This document shows, in pieces, positions 9,028-17,531 of a DNA stretch of 64,000 nucleotides; position 1 is the stretch's first letter; every line of letters starts with the position of its first letter. A program made the position numbers and the translations under genes. The notes beneath the pieces are model-generated. The model had not been told where the DNA came from. It worked only from the letters and a program-made list of their open reading frames with translations, and ran no database searches. The stretch comes from Neorhizobium vignae (GTDB lineage Bacteria > Pseudomonadota > Alphaproteobacteria > Rhizobiales > Rhizobiaceae): positions 1-64,000 of the forward strand of contig NZ_JNNU01000008.1 in the NCBI RefSeq assembly GCF_000732195.1. Direction: 5' to 3'.

Positions 9028-9894
9028 ATGATGGAAGACACTCGACACCCTACTCCGCCGTATCCGGAACAGCATCAAGAGCCGCCGGGTAAGACAGCCG
9101 AAATGGAGCCGGTTCCTGATCATGGAGAAAAGTCCTATAAGGGGGATGGCAAGCTGACTGGCAAAGCTGCTCTCATCACCGGGGCAGATTCCGGGATTGG
9201 CAAGGCCGTCGCCATCGCTTTTGCTCGTGAAGGTGCAGATGTGGTCATCTCCTACCTGAACGAGGATGAGGACGCACGCGATACCGCCAAATGGGTCGAG
9301 GAGGCCGGACGCAAGGCTGTTGTCGTTTCTGGCGACATCAAATCCGAAGAACACTGCAAGGATCTCGTACAGCGCGCCGTCGATCAACTCGGCGGCATCG
9401 ATATTCTTGTGAACAACGCAGCGTTCCAGCGAACCTATGCCGACATCGCGGACATCACGGCCGAGGAGTGGGATGAAACCTTTCGTACTAATATTTACGC
9501 GCCGTTCTTCCTTTCAAAGGCTGCCGTTCCTCACATGAGGCCCGGCAGTTCGATTATCAATACGACTTCGATCCAATCGCGGCAGCCGTCTCCACAGCTG
9601 TTAGCGTATGCGTCGACCAAGGGTGCGATATCAAACTTCACTGCGGGTCTGGCCGAAATGCTGTCGGAAAAAGGCATCCGCGTGAATGCGGTCGCACCAG
9701 GGCCGATCTGGACCCCGCTCATCCCTTCGACCATGCCGGCCGAAAAGGCCGCCAAGTTTGGGGAGAATACCCTGATCGGCCGAGCCGGCCAACCGGCAGA
9801 GCTTGCAGGCGCGTACGTTTTGCTCGCCTCTGATCTCGGCAGTTACATGACGGGAGCTGTCATTCCGGTGACGGGCGGCGAGATCATGATCTAA
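9028..9894 (+). CDS. SDR-family oxidoreductase (YghA/YhdF-like)
   Basis: A 288-residue short-chain dehydrogenase. A hydrophilic N-terminal tail of about 40 residues precedes the Rossmann motif TGADSGIGKAVA; then come DILVNNAAFQ, the serine in NTTSIQS, YASTK (Tyr-Lys catalytic pair) and PGPIWTPLIP. The long tail is typical of the SDR subgroup found with stress genes. The start at 9028 follows AAAGGAGAG, a clear ribosome binding site; a longer upstream frame has none. NADP preference and substrate cannot be told. A hairpin follows the stop. Confidence 0.9.
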   Translation: MMEDTRHPTPPYPEQHQEPPGKTAEMEPVPDHGEKSYKGDGKLTGKAALITGADSGIGKAVAIAFAREGADVVISYLNEDEDARDTAKWVEEAGRKAVVVSGDIKSEEHCKDLVQRAVDQLGGIDILVNNAAFQRTYADIADITAEEWDETFRTNIYAPFFLSKAAVPHMRPGSSIINTTSIQSRQPSPQLLAYASTKGAISNFTAGLAEMLSEKGIRVNAVAPGPIWTPLIPSTMPAEKAAKFGENTLIGRAGQPAELAGAYVLLASDLGSYMTGAVIPVTGGEIMI

Positions 9895-9904
9895 TATATA
9901 ATCT

Positions 9905-9932
9905 GGCCGCCGACCCGAAGGGTCGAGCGGCC
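9905..9932 (+). terminator. GC-rich hairpin after SDR gene
   Basis: GGCCGC and GACCC pair with GGGTC and GCGGCC around a GAA loop, about ten bases after the SDR stop codon. No T run follows, so termination strength is uncertain. Confidence 0.4.
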
Positions 9933-10094
9933 ACCGTCAAAGCGCCTTCGTCGCGGAGATCGCCGATCAAGCACCCGAGCCCTAGGTGATGCTCAAGCAT
10001 TGATAACACCGCGACCGGCCTGCCCTGTCCAAGGGTGGCTACATCAGTCGTCGGGCCGCGGCCATAACTGTGGCGTACATGTTCAAGGAGAGAT

Positions 10095-10923
10095 ATGGCC
10101 GACTTTTTTGAACATTTCACTGAACGCCTTATTACGACATCGTATGGCAAGATCCGTGTTCGCCATGGCGGGTCCGGCTTCCCATCCTCCTACTGCACGG
10201 ACACCCAAGGACACATACCACCTGGTAGAAAGTCGCTCCTCAGCTCGCACCATATTTTTCCGTCGTTTGCGCGGATATGCCAGGTTTCGGGCGAAGTTAT
10301 AAGCCGAGAACACTTGCGGATAGTTCGGGAAAGGCAAAAGCAGCGGCACTACACGAGTGCATGACAAGCCTCGGGCACGAAAAGTTCGGTGTCGTGGGGC
10401 ACGACCGTGGATCGTATCGCGCGTTCCGGCTGACAATGGACTTTCCTGAGAGCGTAGCTGGCCTGGTCGTTATGGACGGTGTTCCGATCTACGAAGCCCT
10501 TAGCCGCGCAGACTGGCGCTCGCGAAGAGTTGGTGGCACTGGTTCTTCTTTGCGCAGAGCGAAAAGGCAGAAGCAGCAATCCATGCTCATCCTGACCTGT
10601 GGTATCCGGCAGGAGCCGCCATTGGACCAGAAAATAACCTCGATTACCTCACCGCTACCCGAAACCCTGAAGTGGTACGCGGCATGCTCGCTGATTATCG
10701 AGCGGGGCTTGAGTTTGATTACGAGGATGACGAACGCGACAAGAAAGCGGGGCGACGTTTGCAATGCCCAGTAGGGGTTCTTTGGTCACTGCAAGACGAC
10801 ATGGAGAGCCTCTACGGTGACCCTGCGAACCCGTCGTCAGATTGGAGTGACCGGATCGTGCTGCGGTATGGTATCGACAGTGGGCATCATATGGCGGAAA
10901 ACGCTCCCGACGAAGTTGCCTAA
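10095..10923 (+). pseudogene. Haloacetate dehalogenase-like alpha/beta hydrolase pseudogene
   Basis: It starts MADFFEHFTERLITTSYGKI after a good AAGGAGAG site, but the frame shifts several times. The pieces include MPGFGRSYKP, the elbow FGVVGHDRGSYRAFRLTMDF with the Asp nucleophile, MDGVPIYEALSRAD, FAQSEKAEAAI, DLWYPAGAAIGPENNLDYLT, then LWSLQDDMESLYGDP and a terminal GHHMAENAPDEVA. Taken together they cover a fluoro/haloacetate dehalogenase-like protein of about 290 residues. At least three frame changes make it non-functional. Confidence 0.8.
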
Positions 10924-10963
10924 AGAAAATCGATCACAAGTGTTTCTCTACTGGCGCTCGAAT

Positions 10964-10993
10964 TTGACAAACTTTGCCAAAGTGGGCCATACT
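10964..10993 (+). promoter_or_regulatory. parDE promoter with overlapping palindromic operator
   Basis: TTGACA at 10964-10969 and CATACT at 10988-10993 (18-base spacer) form a sigma-70-type promoter. Inside the spacer, ACTTTG (10971-10976) and CAAAGT (10978-10983) form a one-base-gap palindrome. This is the expected layout for autoregulation by a ParD antitoxin, alone or with ParE. Confidence 0.6.
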
Positions 10994-11011
10994 GGGGGCA
11001 CGGAGAACCAT

Positions 11012-11263
11012 ATGGCCACGATGAATGTATCCTTACCCGACCCCATGAAGGACTGGGTGGAAGCCCAGACGAAGACGGGTCGCTATGCCAATGCCAGCGA
11101 TTATGTCCGTGACCTGATCCGCAGGGATCAGGAGCGAAATGACAAGATCGCCGCCATGCAGCGTTTTGTCGATGAGGGTTTGAAGAGCGGCGTTGGCAAG
11201 CGGTCGAAGGACGAGCTTTTCGCGGCGGCGTTGGCGCGCGCTGAAGCTTCTCGCAGCAACTGA
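11012..11263 (+). CDS. parD: ParD-family type II antitoxin
   Basis: 83 residues: MATMNVSLPDPMKDWVEAQT and SDYVRDLIRRDQERNDKI are typical of the ribbon-helix-helix CC2985/ParD antitoxins; the acidic/basic C-terminal part would wrap the toxin. It is followed after two bases by parE. The start at 11012 is the family start; GGAG lies at 11002-11005. It should act as DNA-binding autorepressor and toxin neutraliser. Confidence 0.9.
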   Translation: MATMNVSLPDPMKDWVEAQTKTGRYANASDYVRDLIRRDQERNDKIAAMQRFVDEGLKSGVGKRSKDELFAAALARAEASRSN

Positions 11264-11265
11264 CG

Positions 11266-11559
11266 ATGGGCTTTCGCCTCACGGAAGAAGCGGAAGAAGA
11301 TGTTGTCCGCATTGCCGAGGATGGCTTGGTGCTGTTGGGGCCGGTTCAAGCGCAAAAATATCACGATGAACTATTTGCCATTTTCGACCTGATTGCCGGC
11401 AATCCTCGCATGGCACGGGAGCGGCGAGAAATTTCGCCGCCAGTTCGCGTTCATCCATTCAAGGCTCATCTGGTTGTTTATACGATCGAAGAGAGCGGCG
11501 ACATCCTGATCGTGCGCGTACGGCACGGCCATGAGGATTGGTCGAACGACAGGCCGTGA
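11266..11559 (+). CDS. parE: ParE-family type II toxin
   Basis: 97 residues of the RelE/ParE fold: FRLTEEAEEDVVRIAEDG, ARERREISPPVRVHPFKAHL and VRVRHGHEDW. ParE proteins poison DNA gyrase. It is intact and coupled to parD, so the pair could help to stabilise this replicon. It sits just left of an IS6-type element. Confidence 0.9.
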   Translation: MGFRLTEEAEEDVVRIAEDGLVLLGPVQAQKYHDELFAIFDLIAGNPRMARERREISPPVRVHPFKAHLVVYTIEESGDILIVRVRHGHEDWSNDRP

Positions 11560-11584
11560 AACTCACTGCACAACCCGCACGGAT

Positions 11585-12388
11585 GGCATCGTAAACTTAA
11601 TTGGCGTGGGGCAGTCGTAGCCCGTTTGCACCGCGGCGGTTCATGCCCGAGCGATTTTTGCCCACAGGTTCATCGCCTCTGAACGTAGTCCGCGATGATT
11701 ACTGGAGGAGATGTCGTGTATGGGGATTTGGAACAGATTGGCAATTGGATCATGGATGGAGACGAAGCGCTGCAAATGGCGCTGTGACTTGAAGCGTTTC
11801 ATGATCCGTTCCCGTCGCCGGACTGGCTCGTGGGAATTTTCCGCCCGATTATTCAAGCTTTTATGCGAACGGTGCGACACTTGGCATAATCTCACGCTTT
11901 GCAGCGTATGATCGAAGCTTGTCGGTGATCATCACTCGCGGCGCGCGGCCTTGGCCCTTCAACAGTTTGCGCATCAGACGCTTGGTCGCTTTGGCATTGC
12001 GACGGCTTTGCACCAGAACCTCCAGGACGAAACCGTCCTGATCGACGGCGCGCCAGAGCCAGTGCTTCTTACCCCGGATCGAAACGACGGCCTCGTCGAG
12101 GTGCCATTTGTCACCCACCCGACCGGCTGAGCGGCGGCGGATCTCGCTGGCAAAGGCCCGCCCGAATTTCTCTGCCCACAGCCGGACCGTCTGGTGCGAG
12201 ACAATAATCCCTTGCGCCGCCAGCATGTCCTCGACCATCCGCAAGCTGAGAGGAAAACGGAAATAGAGCCAGACAGCATGGGCGATGATCTCGGGGGCAA
12301 AGCGATGGCGGCGGTAGAGTGGGTCACGATCTGTCATGGCCCGTCATCTCACATCGACGTCCACGTTTCGTTAAGTTGATGATGCCCC
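11585..12388 (-). mobile_element. IS6-family-like insertion sequence with degenerate ends
   Basis: The element is bounded by related inverted ends: GGCATCGTAAACTTAA at the left (11585-11600) and, read inward from the right, GGCATCATCAACTTAA (about 12386-12371). The two differ at two positions. It carries one IS6-type transposase gene on the minus strand that is frameshifted, so it is probably immobile. It lies between parDE and the cox operon; no clear target-site duplication was seen. Confidence 0.7.
11641..12337 (-). pseudogene. IS6-family transposase, frameshifted
   Basis: The first 150 residues (from MTDRDPLYRRHRFAPEIIAH) include the helix-turn-helix region and the catalytic Asp motifs WHLDEAVVSIRGKKHWLWRAVD and ITDKLRSYAAK. 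Near 11885 the frame shifts; the rest, including NNRAENSHEPVRRRERIMKRF with the last catalytic Glu, is in another frame. A single indel explains the break. Confidence 0.85.
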
Positions 12389-12509
12389 TGTGGGACCGGT
12401 TGACTTACCAACTCGAAGGACTACTTTTTAGCAATCGCAAACATATCCGCGCGAAGATGACGATGGCTGATGTGGCGATTGGGCGACCTTGAGGAGGATG
12501 GGGTTTGCC

Positions 12510-12899
12510 ATGACCTATCGTGTTGTTCTGTTGATCGGCGCGTCCATCGTCGCCGTTTCGCCGTTTGATGCCCGGGCTCAGGAAGGCGATGCGACGGCGG
12601 GCGCCACCGTTTTCAAGAAATGCGCGACCTGTCATGTCGTCGATTCCGATACAAACAAGGTCGGTCCGTCGCTGAACAAGCTGTTCGGGCGCAAGGCCGG
12701 AACGCATCCCAATTTCGCCTATTCGACCGGGATGAAGGCGGCCGGAGACGACGGTCTTGTCTGGGACGAGGCGGCGCTGCGCGACTATCTGCACAATCCA
12801 AAAGCGAAGGTGAAGGGCACCAAGATGGCCTTCGTCGGCGTGAAGGACGAGCAGGAGATCACCAATCTCATCGCCTATCTCAAGCAATATTCCCAGTAA
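12510..12899 (+). CDS. Class I c-type cytochrome
   Basis: About 129 residues: signal peptide ending DARAQ, heme-binding CATCH, then KVGPSLNKLFGRKAG and the axial Met within KGTKMAFVGVKD. This is the layout of periplasmic cytochrome c2/c550, an electron donor to terminal oxidases. The ATG at 12510 is chosen; GAGGAGG lies 12 bases upstream. It is followed by the oxidase genes and is probably the oxidase's electron donor. The IS6 end lies 120 bases upstream. Confidence 0.9.
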   Translation: MTYRVVLLIGASIVAVSPFDARAQEGDATAGATVFKKCATCHVVDSDTNKVGPSLNKLFGRKAGTHPNFAYSTGMKAAGDDGLVWDEAALRDYLHNPKAKVKGTKMAFVGVKDEQEITNLIAYLKQYSQ

Positions 12900-13031
12900 C
12901 CGGCCGAGAGGCCACCTGCTAGACATGCCTAAATTGCAGTAATTGCCGATCTTTTCCATTCGTGCGATAATAACCCGGTATTTTTTTGCGGAATGCGGTT
13001 TCACGGTCGACCTGCTCAGGGAGGGGCGGAA

Positions 13032-13847
13032 ATGGCTGTTGTGCTGATTCTCGTCTTGATTGTTGTCGGCTCCGTGCTGTTCCATGTCCTGAGCCCGTGG
13101 TGGTGGACACCGATCGCCTCCAACTGGACCTATATCGACAGCACGCTCGTCATCACTTTCTGGATCACCGGCATCGTCTTCGTGGCGGTGGTTTCGTTCA
13201 TGGCCTATTGCGTCTTCCGCTTCCGGCACAAGCCAGGCAACCGGGCGGCCTACGAGCCTGAAAACCGCAGGCTGGAATTGCTGCTGGGAGGAGGAACGGC
13301 AGTCGGCGTCGCGGCGATGCTGGCGCCCGGCCTCGTGGTGTGGAACCAGTTCATCACGGTGCCTGACGATGCCGTACCGGTCGAGGTCGTCAGCCAGCAG
13401 TGGCTGTGGAGCTTCCGCCTGCCGGGCGTGGATGGAAAGCTCGGCCGCGCGGAGACGCGCGACGTCAGCCCCGAAAATCCGCTCGGGCTGAACAAGAATG
13501 ATGCAAGCGGCCTCGATGACGTGATCATCGAGGGCGGCGAGCTGCATCTGCCGGTCGGCAAGCCGGTGCGCATATTGCTGCGCTCCATCGACGTCCTCCA
13601 CGATTTCTATGTGCCGGAATTCCGCGCCAAGATGGACATGATCCCCGGCATGATCACCTATTTCTGGTTCACGCCGACACGGACTGGAAGCTTCGAGATT
13701 CTCTGTGCCGAGCTCTGCGGCATCGGCCATGCGCAAATGCGCGGGACAGTCGTCGTCGAGGAAGCGGCGGACTATCAGACCTGGCTCGGACAGCAGCAGA
13801 CATTCACCCAGCTTATGGCATCTGGAGAGCCGCGACCGGCAAACTGA
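13032..13847 (+). CDS. coxM: Cytochrome c oxidase subunit II (CoxM-like)
   Basis: 271 residues. Two N-terminal membrane helices are followed by a periplasmic cupredoxin domain: QWLWSF, DVLHDFYVPEFRAKMDMIPG and the CuA site CAELCGIGHAQM (two Cys, His, Met). It accepts electrons from cytochrome c at the membrane face. The start ATG at 13032 follows GGGAGGGG. The gene set resembles the alternative coxMNOP oxidase of rhizobia; symbol by analogy. Confidence 0.9.
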   Translation: MAVVLILVLIVVGSVLFHVLSPWWWTPIASNWTYIDSTLVITFWITGIVFVAVVSFMAYCVFRFRHKPGNRAAYEPENRRLELLLGGGTAVGVAAMLAPGLVVWNQFITVPDDAVPVEVVSQQWLWSFRLPGVDGKLGRAETRDVSPENPLGLNKNDASGLDDVIIEGGELHLPVGKPVRILLRSIDVLHDFYVPEFRAKMDMIPGMITYFWFTPTRTGSFEILCAELCGIGHAQMRGTVVVEEAADYQTWLGQQQTFTQLMASGEPRPAN

Positions 13848-13896
13848 ACCGGTGAAACGGTTTCAGGCAGCATCGGAAGGAAAGGGAAGAGACATC

Positions 13897-15675
13897 ATGG
13901 TCGAGATTCCATCCGGCAGCGCAGGCGCCATCCCCTCCGCCGAAGTCGAGGATGTCGAGCTTTATCATCCGAAGAGCTGGTGGACGAAATATGTGTTCAG
14001 CCAGGATGCCAAGATCATCGCCGTCCAATATTCGGTTACCGCCATCTCGATCGGCCTTGTGGCGCTGGTGCTCTCCTGGCTGATGCGTCTGCAGCTTGCC
14101 TTTCCCGGCTATTTTGCCTTCATCGATGCGGATCACTATTATCAGTTCATCACCATGCACGGCATGATCATGGTGATCTATCTCCTGACCGCGCTGTTCC
14201 TCGGCGGCTTCGGCAATTACCTCATTCCGCTGATGGTCGGCGCGCGAGACATGGTGTTTCCTTATGCGAACATGCTGAGCTACTGGATCTATCTGCTGGC
14301 CGTACTGATCCTGGCCGCGGGCTTTTTCGCCCCCGGCGGCCCGACAGGGGCCGGCTGGACGCTCTATCCACCGCAGGCCGTCCTGTCAGGTACGCCCGGC
14401 GGCAAGGACTGGGGCATCCTCCTCATGCTCTCCTCGCTGATCGTCTTCATCATCGGTTTCACCCTGGGTGGCCTGAACTATGTGGTGACGGTGCTGCAGG
14501 GGCGCGCGCGCGGCATGACGCTGATGCGCATGCCGCTTACCGTCTGGGGCATCTTCACTGCCACCGTGATGGCGCTGCTCGCTTTCCCTGCCCTGTTCGT
14601 CGCCTGCGTCATGATGCTGTTCGACCGCCTGCTCGGCACGAGTTTCTTCATGCCTGCCATTGTCGAAATGGGCGAGCAGCTGCAGCATGGCGGCGGCAGC
14701 CCGATCCTGTTCCAGCACCTGTTCTGGTTCTTCGGGCATCCGGAGGTCTATATCGTCGCGCTGCCGGCCTTCGGCATCGTCTCGGACCTGATCAGCACGC
14801 ATGCGCGCAAGAACATCTTCGGCTATCGCATGATGGTCTGGGCGATCGTCATCATCGGCGCGCTGAGCTTCATCGTCTGGGCGCACCACATGTATGTCAG
14901 CGGCATGAACCCGGCCTTCGGCTTCTTCTTCGCGACCACGACGCTGATCATCGCCATCCCGACGGCGATCAAGGTCTACAACTGGGTGCTGACGCTATGG
15001 CGCGGCGATATTCACCTGACGCTGCCGATGCTCTTTGCGCTCGCCTTCATCGTCACTTTCGTCAATGGCGGCCTGACGGGTCTGTTCCTCGGCAATGTCG
15101 TCGTCGACGTGCCGCTGTCGGATACGATGTTCGTCGTCGCGCATTTCCACATGGTCATGGGCGTGGCGCCGATCCTCGTCATCTTCGGGGCGATCTGTCA
15201 CTGGTATCCGAAGGTGACAGGACGCATGCTGAACGAGACGCTCGGCCAGATCCACTTCTGGACCACCTTTCTCGGCACCTATGCGATCTTCTTTCCGATG
15301 CATTACCTCGGCCTGCTCGGCGTGCCGCGCCGCTACTTCGAGATGGGAGAGACGGCCTTCGTTCCGCCTTCGGCCCATACGCTGAACATCTTCATAACGG
15401 TCATGGCGCTTATCGTCGGGGCCGCGCAGATGGTTTTCCTGTTCAATCTGGTCTGGAGCCTTTTCCGCGGCAGGGAGGCAGGCGGCAATCCATGGCGCGC
15501 AACGACGCTCGAATGGCAGACGCCGCAGACGCCGCCCGCCCACGGCAACTGGGGCAAGGAGCTGCCGGTGGTTTACCGCTGGGCCTATGATTACAGCGTG
15601 CCGGGAGCGGCCGAGGACTTCATTCCGCAGACCGTGCCGGCAGATGGCGGCGTCACACGGGAGGTTCCGGCATGA
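13897..15675 (+). CDS. coxN: Cytochrome c oxidase subunit I (CoxN-like)
   Basis: 592 residues, 12 membrane helices. Heme and copper ligands are all present: the His in ITMHGMIMV, GHPEVYI (CuB His with cross-linked Tyr), WAHHMYVSG, and VAHFHMV (the two heme His). It is the catalytic subunit that reduces oxygen and pumps protons. The start is the ATG at 13897 with AAGGGAAGAG upstream; earlier in-frame codons overlap subunit II. Its stop overlaps the next start (ATGA). Confidence 0.95.
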   Translation: MVEIPSGSAGAIPSAEVEDVELYHPKSWWTKYVFSQDAKIIAVQYSVTAISIGLVALVLSWLMRLQLAFPGYFAFIDADHYYQFITMHGMIMVIYLLTALFLGGFGNYLIPLMVGARDMVFPYANMLSYWIYLLAVLILAAGFFAPGGPTGAGWTLYPPQAVLSGTPGGKDWGILLMLSSLIVFIIGFTLGGLNYVVTVLQGRARGMTLMRMPLTVWGIFTATVMALLAFPALFVACVMMLFDRLLGTSFFMPAIVEMGEQLQHGGGSPILFQHLFWFFGHPEVYIVALPAFGIVSDLISTHARKNIFGYRMMVWAIVIIGALSFIVWAHHMYVSGMNPAFGFFFATTTLIIAIPTAIKVYNWVLTLWRGDIHLTLPMLFALAFIVTFVNGGLTGLFLGNVVVDVPLSDTMFVVAHFHMVMGVAPILVIFGAICHWYPKVTGRMLNETLGQIHFWTTFLGTYAIFFPMHYLGLLGVPRRYFEMGETAFVPPSAHTLNIFITVMALIVGAAQMVFLFNLVWSLFRGREAGGNPWRATTLEWQTPQTPPAHGNWGKELPVVYRWAYDYSVPGAAEDFIPQTVPADGGVTREVPA

Positions 15676-16391
15676 ACGTCACGCTGATCTTCCTTGCCGT
15701 CATCGGCGCCATCATCGTCTGGTGGCTTTCCGGACAGCGGCTGGCCTCGAAACCCTGGCTCGAAACCGGGTCCGTGCAGTTGCCGGATCATCACGGCGCC
15801 GATCGGCAACAGCCGCCCGTGCCGGCGGTGAAAATCGGCCTCTTCGTGTTTCTCGGCGTCGTCGGCGCGCTCTTCAGCCTAGCCGTCAGCGCCTATTTCA
15901 TGCGCATGGCATCGACGGACTGGTGGGCCACACCCGTTCCCCGGCTGCTCTGGGTCAACACCGCGGCACTCGCCTTGAGCAGTGTCGCGTTGCAATGGGC
16001 GAGAAGAGAAGCGGGGCACGGCCGCATGGAAAGCCTGCGGCCGGTGCTTGCTGCCGCATTTGCCCTTGCCGTCTTCTTTCTCGTCGGACAGGTTCAGGCA
16101 TGGAGCGAACTGACGGCGGCTGGCTACGTGCTGGCCGACAATCCCGCCAACAGCTTCTTCTACATGCTCACCGGCCTGCACGGCCTGCATATCCTCGGCG
16201 GGCTCGCCGTGCTCGCTCACACGACGGTCAGGGCATTCGCGCGTGACGTTCAGCCGGAGAGGCTGCGTCTCAGCGTCGATCTTTCCGCCATCTATTCGCA
16301 TTTCATGCTCGCCGTCTGGCTCCTGCTCTTTTCGCTCTTTGCCGGGTGGGCGAATGATTTTGTCGATCTCTGTCGCACATTGCTGACCTAG
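15672..16391 (+). CDS. coxO: Cytochrome c oxidase subunit III-like protein (CoxO-like)
   Basis: 239 residues with a single N-terminal helix and then about five more hydrophobic segments. Features of the subunit III family: GQVQAWSELTAAGY, NSFFYMLTGLHGLHILGG and YSHFMLAVWLLLF. It overlaps coxN by four bases. As in the coxMNOP operon, two subunit-III-type proteins follow subunit I. Confidence 0.85.
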   Translation: MNVTLIFLAVIGAIIVWWLSGQRLASKPWLETGSVQLPDHHGADRQQPPVPAVKIGLFVFLGVVGALFSLAVSAYFMRMASTDWWATPVPRLLWVNTAALALSSVALQWARREAGHGRMESLRPVLAAAFALAVFFLVGQVQAWSELTAAGYVLADNPANSFFYMLTGLHGLHILGGLAVLAHTTVRAFARDVQPERLRLSVDLSAIYSHFMLAVWLLLFSLFAGWANDFVDLCRTLLT

Positions 16392-16413
16392 GGCCGAACC
16401 AGGAGATTTGCAG

Positions 16414-17133
16414 ATGGCACAGACTACCGGGACACATGGCGAGCCAGACCTCAGGCCGGCGGGCCTGCGCGGAGTCGCTGCCGATTTCAGTTCGGATCAG
16501 CGCGCCTTCAAGACCGCCTCCTGGGGCAAGGCGATGATGTGGATCTTTCTGCTCAGCGACACCTTCGTCTTCGGCTGTTTCCTGATCGCCTACATGACCG
16601 CCCGCATGTCGACGCCGGTCGCCTGGCCCAATCCGAGCGAGGTCTTCGCGCTGCATATCGGCGGCCAGGACGTGCCGCTGATCCTGATCGCGATCATGAC
16701 CTTCGTGCTGATCTCGAGCAGCGGCACCATGGCGATGGCGGTCAATTTCGGCTATCGCCGCGAACGCCACAGGACCGCGATGCTGATGCTGCTGACGGCG
16801 CTTCTCGGGGCATGCTTCGTCGGCATGCAGGCCTTCGAGTGGACGAAGCTGATCACCGAAGGTGTCCGCCCCTGGGAAAACCCCTGGGGGGCGGCGCAGT
16901 TCGGATCGACCTTCTTCATGATCACCGGATTTCACGGCACCCATGTCACGATCGGCGTCATCTTCCTCCTCATCGTTGCCCGCAAGGTCTGGCGGGGCGA
17001 TTTCGACGAGGAACGGCGCGGCTTCTTCACCAGCCGGAGAGGCCGCTACGAGGCCGTCGAGATCATGGGCCTCTACTGGCACTTCGTCGATCTGGTCTGG
17101 GTCTTCATCTTCGCATTCTTCTATCTGTGGTGA
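16414..17133 (+). CDS. coxP: Cytochrome c oxidase subunit III (CoxP-like)
   Basis: 239 residues. Contains WGKAMMWIFLLSDTFVFGCF, GMQAFEWTKLITEG, FFMITGFHGTHVTIGVIFL and GLYWHFVDLVWVFIFAFFYLW, the strongly conserved subunit III blocks. The start ATG at 16414 follows AGGAG (16401-16405). It is the second subunit-III-type gene of the operon. Confidence 0.9.
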   Translation: MAQTTGTHGEPDLRPAGLRGVAADFSSDQRAFKTASWGKAMMWIFLLSDTFVFGCFLIAYMTARMSTPVAWPNPSEVFALHIGGQDVPLILIAIMTFVLISSSGTMAMAVNFGYRRERHRTAMLMLLTALLGACFVGMQAFEWTKLITEGVRPWENPWGAAQFGSTFFMITGFHGTHVTIGVIFLLIVARKVWRGDFDEERRGFFTSRRGRYEAVEIMGLYWHFVDLVWVFIFAFFYLW

Positions 17134-17140
17134 GGTCGTC

Positions 17141-17503
17141 ATGAACGAGACAACGGCGCATGCACACATCCAAGCTGGACAGCAGCTCCAAACCGGGCAG
17201 CAGCATCCGATCCGGCTCTACCTCCTCGTCTGGGGCATGCTCTTCGTGCTCAGCGCCTTTTCCTACATGGTCGACTATCTCGGCCTCCAGGGCTATCTCA
17301 GATGGACGCTGATCCTGCTGTTCATGATGGCGAAGGCCGGGCTGATCGTTGCCATCTTCATGCACATGGCCTGGGAACGGCTGGCGCTCGTCTACGCCAT
17401 CCTACTGCCGCCGCTGCTGGTGCTGGTTTTCGTCGCGCTGATGGTATCGGAAGCGGACTATACGATCTTCACCCGCCTCACCTTCTTCGGCACTGGTCCT
17501 TGA
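17141..17503 (+). CDS. Cytochrome c oxidase subunit IV family protein
   Basis: 120 residues with a polar Gln-rich N-terminus and three membrane helices, including FMMAKAGLIVAIFMHMAWER, the signature of prokaryotic subunit IV (COX4_pro). It lies seven bases after coxP and closes the oxidase operon. Confidence 0.88.
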   Translation: MNETTAHAHIQAGQQLQTGQQHPIRLYLLVWGMLFVLSAFSYMVDYLGLQGYLRWTLILLFMMAKAGLIVAIFMHMAWERLALVYAILLPPLLVLVFVALMVSEADYTIFTRLTFFGTGP

Positions 17504-17517
17504 GGGGCAGTGCCGAA

Positions 17518-17531
17518 GTCGGTTTTCCGAC
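17518..17531. terminator. Short hairpin between convergent genes
   Basis: GTCGG-TTTT-CCGAC lies between the end of the cox operon and the stop of the convergent DUF2189 gene. The stem is short and no clear T run follows, so this is only a possible bidirectional terminator. Confidence 0.25.

Noticed and set aside
13705..13896. Longer in-frame start for cytochrome oxidase subunit I
   Set aside because: The extension overlaps the subunit II gene in another frame and has no family similarity; AAGGGAAGAG before the ATG at 13897 and the family start fit better.
14386..14889. Long minus-strand open frames inside the cox genes and in the sugar operon
   Set aside because: They are composition artefacts of high-GC coding DNA: His/Arg/Asp-rich, no ribosome binding site, and opposite to clearly conserved proteins.
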